Positions 51,403 to 54,995 of a DNA stretch of 54,995 bases are shown piece by piece. This stretch comes from Bacillota bacterium (lineage in GTDB: Bacteria > Bacillota_I > Bacilli_A > Erysipelotrichales > Erysipelotrichaceae), in contig JAGHTX010000188.1 of the NCBI GenBank assembly GCA_018065105.1, positions 1 to 54,995 of the forward strand. The letters are read 5' to 3'. The notes below the pieces were generated by a model. That model saw only the letters and a list, made by a program, of their open reading frames with translations, searched no databases and had not been told where the DNA came from. The position numbers were made by a program, and so were the translations under genes. How positions within the stretch are numbered: the stretch's first letter is position 1; the number at the start of each line of letters is the position of its first letter.

Positions 51403-53350
51403 TTTCTTCTTCCTCCAATATCATTTCTAGTTGTCTACATAACTCAGCTGGGAACACTGGCTTTTGCACAGCTGCTGCCGCAAAGTGTCCACCACCATTC
51501 ATTTTTTCCATAACTCTTTGAACATTAAATGTTCCATCACTTCTTGCACTAATCGCACTTTGTAGCGGATCCCGTGATACCTGCGCAATGGTAAAGGTTG
51601 CCTGGGCTCCTTTGATTGACAACAATTGTTGTGAAATCTGTGCCAGCATCGTACGATCTAACACATCGTCTTCAATGCAATCGATTACGAAACGGCCATT
51701 TAATCGCTTAGCTCTCGAAATATATTCGTTCTTTATCGTAAACGAATCATAATCTTCTTTTAATACCTGCTCAGCTACGCCTGGATTAGCTCCCCAAGAG
51801 CGAAGTACCGCCACTGCTTCAAATGTGCGTGTATCGCTGTGCATTTTGAAGCGATTTGTATCCACTAAAATTCCTAAATACATTACCGTAGCTTCGGCTT
51901 CGTAGATTGGCACTGTATCCGGAATATTTTGAATCAATTCTGTAATTAATTCACAAGTTGAACTTGCCCCACTTTCGACATAAGTAAGCATGGCATTTTT
52001 CACAAAGGTGTCTCCTCTTCGGTGATGGTCTAATACAACGATTTTTTTACATCGTTCTAAGAAAACATCACCACTGGACATACCAGGTACACCATGATCG
52101 ACCATGATAACCAAATCTTTTTCTGGATTTATTTTTTCTGCCGCCTGTTCTGGGGTTAAGAATGTGTGTCTTGCGTTTAAGATTTCTTTATAACGATCCA
52201 TGCATTCTTGAAGTTGTTTATCACGAGAAACACCTTTTAATACTATATAAGGACGACTCGTCTTGATTGTCTTGATCCAGCTTGACATCGCAAGAGCTGC
52301 TCCCATACAGTCGAAATCACTGTTTTTATGACCAACAATATAAACATTTGGACATTCGCGAATCGCATTTTGAATCGAACCAGCCATAATACGCACACGA
52401 ACTTTAGAACGAGTTGAACTGGTTTCCGAGTTTCCGCCTACATACTCTACTTGACCACCTACTTTTTTAATAGCAGCCTGGTCTCCTCCTCGACTTTGGC
52501 ATAATTCCAATAATTCATTAACAACGTTATCCAATTCTTTTAAATTACTGCTTCCGTACGCAAAAGCCATACTTAGCGTAATCGAAACATCCATTCGATT
52601 CGCTTCATCTTTGATTTTTTGTAAAATATCAAAGTTTTCAGAACGGATTTGTTTCAATATCTTTTGATCCAATACCATCACAAATCGGTCTGAACGCAAT
52701 CGTCTTACCATCATTTCGTGCTCATTGGCCCATCGAACCAAAGGTGCACGTAAATTTGTGTTAATTTTAGAAATAATTTCTTCTTGTTCGTACGATTGAT
52801 ATTCAATGTAGTTATCTAGGGTCATGATTCCTACTACGATTTGTTCGTTATCGTACTTTTCTTTTAAATCGATAAATTCCGTAACATCTTTAACGTATAA
52901 CAGACCTGAATCGTTCTTTCGGATTATTTGATAGATAGAACCATCGTTCCTTCCATATACTTCATCCACAACTTCATCGTATATTTTTCTTACTTCAGGA
53001 ATCCAGGAAGTCACTTTTTTTCCGACTAAATCAATTTTACGATCCGTAAAAAAGGATGAACACCACGTTACGATGTAGTTATCATCATAGGTAATAATCC
53101 CAACATTTCCAAAACTCAAGGCCTCTTTGGCATCTTTTCCTAATACACGGGAAATATCAACTTCCGTCTTAATCCCGTAATTGCGAAGATCTCTCCAAAA
53201 ACCAAAAAAGGCAAGTTGAGAAAATCCAAAGATTATTAGTATGGTTGCAAGGGAATCCCAATTTTTTTGGCCGACAAAATAAGCTACAGCTATGATTGTA
53301 AATAGGGCAGAAACAATCATGGTCGTACGATATTTTCTAAACTGTTTCAT
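51383..53350 (-). CDS. gdpP: Cyclic-di-AMP phosphodiesterase GdpP
   Basis: A 655-residue membrane-bound enzyme that degrades c-di-AMP to pApA. Two N-terminal membrane helices (about 10-48) are followed by a PAS-like region and a degenerate GGDEF domain (about 170-300). The DHH domain has VGHKNSDFDCMGAALAM (about 338), VMVDHG and LDHHRRGD (about 435). The C-terminal DHHA1 motif is MNGGGHFAAAAV. All metal ligands are present. It overlaps its neighbours on both sides (4 and 20 bases). c-di-AMP controls potassium uptake and wall stress, so this gene sets an osmotic signal. Confidence 0.95.
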   Translation of the reverse strand: MKQFRKYRTTMIVSALFTIIAVAYFVGQKNWDSLATILIIFGFSQLAFFGFWRDLRNYGIKTEVDISRVLGKDAKEALSFGNVGIITYDDNYIVTWCSSFFTDRKIDLVGKKVTSWIPEVRKIYDEVVDEVYGRNDGSIYQIIRKNDSGLLYVKDVTEFIDLKEKYDNEQIVVGIMTLDNYIEYQSYEQEEIISKINTNLRAPLVRWANEHEMMVRRLRSDRFVMVLDQKILKQIRSENFDILQKIKDEANRMDVSITLSMAFAYGSSNLKELDNVVNELLELCQSRGGDQAAIKKVGGQVEYVGGNSETSSTRSKVRVRIMAGSIQNAIRECPNVYIVGHKNSDFDCMGAALAMSSWIKTIKTSRPYIVLKGVSRDKQLQECMDRYKEILNARHTFLTPEQAAEKINPEKDLVIMVDHGVPGMSSGDVFLERCKKIVVLDHHRRGDTFVKNAMLTYVESGASSTCELITELIQNIPDTVPIYEAEATVMYLGILVDTNRFKMHSDTRTFEAVAVLRSWGANPGVAEQVLKEDYDSFTIKNEYISRAKRLNGRFVIDCIEDDVLDRTMLAQISQQLLSIKGAQATFTIAQVSRDPLQSAISARSDGTFNVQRVMEKMNGGGHFAAAAVQKPVFPAELCRQLEMILEEEENESNFA

Positions 53351-54228
53351 AATACGGTCCTCTTATTCATCATTTTCTTTCGAATTTGGAAAAAACAATC
53401 CATTAATCCAACAAAAATCCATATCCATTGTACAACCGGTATCATGGCTCCTAATGTTGCCAAAAAAGCAATTTTTCTTTTTTGGTAGAGTACACATAAA
53501 GACAACATAACGATTGCTCCAAAGAAATCCAAAATAAAGTAATCCATCAACAATACAACTTGAAAAAATCCGACTACTTCATGTGAACATTCTATCACAT
53601 TTGTGCATAAATAGTATAATACCCAAAGTGAAATTGATAGAACACCTACATAAAACGGGCTTTGAATTTGAAAGATATTTTTCATTTCTGCCATAGGAAC
53701 TCTTAGTCTTCTAAGAATCAGGATAGCGATAAAATGAATGGAAAGGCCTTCTAAAACGCTCAACAAGAGAACAAAACATGCCATAAATGTTGCTAAGGAT
53801 ACGTTGGGAATATAGGCTTGAAACATCATATAATCTTCTGTAAGTTCCATCCCAAATAACTTTGCCCAAACAAAAACAGTAAAGAAATTCACAACAATGG
53901 ATAATAAAGTTGTCCACATAAAGTTTGTCATCATTGACCATTTTTTACGAACTCCTGTTCCGTACAACAAGCCGATCAGAATGGATGACCAACTGTAAAA
54001 CCAAGTCGTAAAACTACCAAAAAGAAAGGTCATAATAATCATAGTTAGTCCAACAATCCATGAGATATTCTTTTCACTTTTTGCAGCACACACTAAAATG
54101 GGCAAAGAAAAAATAGAAGGCAGACTTGTTTCAATAATCAGTCCAAACTGCTGATTAACAAACAACAATATTCCGTATAAAGCGCAATACATCGCTCCTT
54201 GTGTCACTTGATTCGTTCTTATATTCAT
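53347..54228 (-). CDS. YybS-like (DUF2232) membrane protein
   Basis: A 293-residue protein with about eight membrane segments. The start MNIRTNQVTQGAMYCALYGIL at 54228 is chosen because TATAAT lies only 7 bases before it. There is no Shine-Dalgarno, so it is probably translated from a leaderless mRNA. Its place before gdpP-rplI-dnaB is the classic position of YybS (DUF2232), an S-component-like membrane protein. The function is unknown. The ATG of gdpP overlaps its stop by 4 bases. Confidence 0.8.
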   Translation of the reverse strand: MNIRTNQVTQGAMYCALYGILLFVNQQFGLIIETSLPSIFSLPILVCAAKSEKNISWIVGLTMIIMTFLFGSFTTWFYSWSSILIGLLYGTGVRKKWSMMTNFMWTTLLSIVVNFFTVFVWAKLFGMELTEDYMMFQAYIPNVSLATFMACFVLLLSVLEGLSIHFIAILILRRLRVPMAEMKNIFQIQSPFYVGVLSISLWVLYYLCTNVIECSHEVVGFFQVVLLMDYFILDFFGAIVMLSLCVLYQKRKIAFLATLGAMIPVVQWIWIFVGLMDCFFQIRKKMMNKRTVL

Positions 54229-54235
54229 ATTGAAG

Positions 54236-54264
54236 ATTATACAACATAGAAAAAAGAAGCTCAA
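54236..54264 (-). promoter_or_regulatory. Promoter of the yybS-gdpP-rplI-dnaB operon, leaderless
   Basis: On the minus strand TTGAGC (54259-54264) and a perfect TATAAT (54236-54241) are 17 bases apart. Seven bases separate the -10 from the start codon, placing transcription start at the ATG. The -35 lies inside the upstream gene's terminator hairpin. Confidence 0.7.
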
Positions 54265-54277
54265 ATATAAGCTTCTT
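54254..54277 (-). terminator. Terminator of the flavoprotein gene
   Basis: AAGAAGCT (54254-54261) and AGCTTCTT (54270-54277) form an 8-bp stem with an 8-base loop, followed on the minus strand by TTTTCTATG. It overlaps the -35 of the next operon. Confidence 0.7.
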
Positions 54278-54902
54278 AGTGTTTTTGTACAAAGTCTGTG
54301 CGTGATCCTCTTTCCGTTTGAGGCATTTCAACTCCCGCTTTCTTTCCTGCTTCGATGCATTTTAACATCCAAGCCATGTTGTGAGCTAGGTTTCGCATAA
54401 CTTGTAACCCTTCTAAATCCTCTTTATAGTCTTCTCCGGCACTACCAAAGACATTGTTCCAGTATGTACTTGGTACCGTTGGCATATTGCTGATTCCAAA
54501 GTATTTATTCAATACATCGAAAGATGTATCTGTACCTGCACGTCTAGCACAAGCTACACTGGCAGCAGGTTTAAATTGAAATGCCTTAGAACTTGAATAA
54601 AAAGCACGGTCTAATAAAGATAAGATTCTTCCACTTGGGTGCGCATAATAAACGGGTGTTCCAAAAACAAATCCATCGGATTGTTTGGCTTTTTCAATGA
54701 ACGCATTGCATAAATCATCATCAAAAATACATCCGTTTTCATTGCATTTTCCACAAGCGATACAATCACGAATCGGTTTTGCTCCAATTTGGAAGATTTC
54801 GTATTCAATTCCTTCTTCCAATAAAGTTTTTCCAATTTCTTCTAAAGCATGGAATGTAGTGCCATTTGCATGCATACTTCCATTTAATAATAAAACTTTC
54901 AT
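54276..54902 (-). CDS. Flavodoxin-fold NAD(P)H-dependent reductase
   Basis: A 208-residue FMN protein. The phosphate loop is LLLNGSMHANGTTFHAL (about 4-20), and the flavin contact block is FGTPVYYAHPSGRILSLLDR. Between them lies a cysteine cluster (DCIACGKCNENGCIFDDD, about 46-63), resembling the compact cysteine motif of iron-sulfur flavoproteins. It could therefore bind a 4Fe-4S cluster and move electrons, or simply reduce quinones or disulfides. GGAG lies 8 bases before the ATG. It is monocistronic between two terminators. Confidence 0.85.
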   Translation of the reverse strand: MKVLLLNGSMHANGTTFHALEEIGKTLLEEGIEYEIFQIGAKPIRDCIACGKCNENGCIFDDDLCNAFIEKAKQSDGFVFGTPVYYAHPSGRILSLLDRAFYSSSKAFQFKPAASVACARRAGTDTSFDVLNKYFGISNMPTVPSTYWNNVFGSAGEDYKEDLEGLQVMRNLAHNMAWMLKCIEAGKKAGVEMPQTERGSRTDFVQKH

Positions 54903-54924
54903 TTTCTTTGTCTCCTATATTTAT

Positions 54925-54956
54925 AATAAAAACGAACTCACCCAAGTAAGTTCGTT
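54925..54956 (-). terminator. Terminator of a gene beyond the right edge
   Basis: AACGAACT (54931-54938) and AGTTCGTT (54949-54956) form an 8-bp stem with a 10-base loop; on the minus strand TTTATTATAA follows. It implies a minus-strand gene ending near 54978 whose body lies outside the window; the last visible codons could read PYVVD then TAA, too little to identify. Confidence 0.6.
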
Positions 54957-54995
54957 CTATGTATTTGTTACTTCAAATTAATCTACTACGTAAGG

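Overview
The window looks like a chromosomal segment of a low-GC Gram-positive bacterium that uses the standard genetic code. Several features point to the Firmicutes, and by inference to an Erysipelotrichaceae-like organism: FabK and a FabT-type MarR regulator instead of FabI/FabR, the gdpP-rplI-dnaB-MBL cluster, an F-type ATPase operon headed by atpZ/atpI, a FemABX peptidyltransferase, strong AGGAGG ribosome sites and many short hairpin-plus-T terminators. The genus cannot be fixed from sequence reading alone.

Layout. Positions 1-950 are the end of a mobile element: the tail of an ExeA/TniB-like ATPase, a small partner gene, a terminator and an array of repeated short sites that looks like a transposase-binding end. 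From 0.95 to 8.45 kb lie accessory metabolism and regulation genes: a DMT exporter, a cupin, a zinc-ribbon membrane protein, a lipoprotein, an old-yellow-enzyme/4Fe-4S reductase, an MFS carrier with a divergent LysR regulator, and a TetR regulator. From 19.6 down to 8.5 kb one minus-strand operon carries a complete type II fatty acid synthesis set: acpP-accB-accC-accD-accA-fabH-fabK-fabK paralogue-fabD-fabG-fabF-fabZ-acpS-plsC. Its promoter holds two near-perfect FabT boxes, and the fabT-like marR gene sits just upstream behind its own terminator, after a tsaC gene. mnmE is divergent from tsaC.

From 22.3 to 34 kb there is an SprT-like protein, a tRNA-Glu(CUC), an alcohol dehydrogenase/aldo-keto reductase operon with a divergent TetR gene and a repeated operator, aspartokinase, dihydroorotase, two tandem hypB genes, MATE and MFS transporters and two small unknowns. 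From 33.9 to 36.0 kb a PucR-type regulator and a ComB-like protein are transcribed away from a small, self-contained plus-strand transcription unit. That unit encodes a 15-residue peptide, and the region between contains a 25-bp palindrome and related half-sites.

From 36 to 42 kb come asnA, a FemABX transferase, a DAHP synthase, a MutS-family ATPase and a YfcE-like phosphodiesterase. From 48.8 down to 42.0 kb is a complete F1Fo ATP synthase operon in the order atpZ-I-B-E-F-H-A-G-D-C. Its c subunit carries residues typical of Na+-binding rotors. From 54.2 down to 48.9 kb a second operon holds a YybS-like membrane protein, gdpP, rplI, dnaB and a YycJ-like hydrolase, apparently started by a leaderless promoter embedded in the terminator of the flavoprotein gene that ends the window.

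No CRISPR array, rRNA or prophage was seen. The most unusual items are the PucR/peptide/palindrome locus, the transposon end array, the duplicated hypB genes without a visible hydrogenase, and the compact overlap of promoters with upstream terminators.
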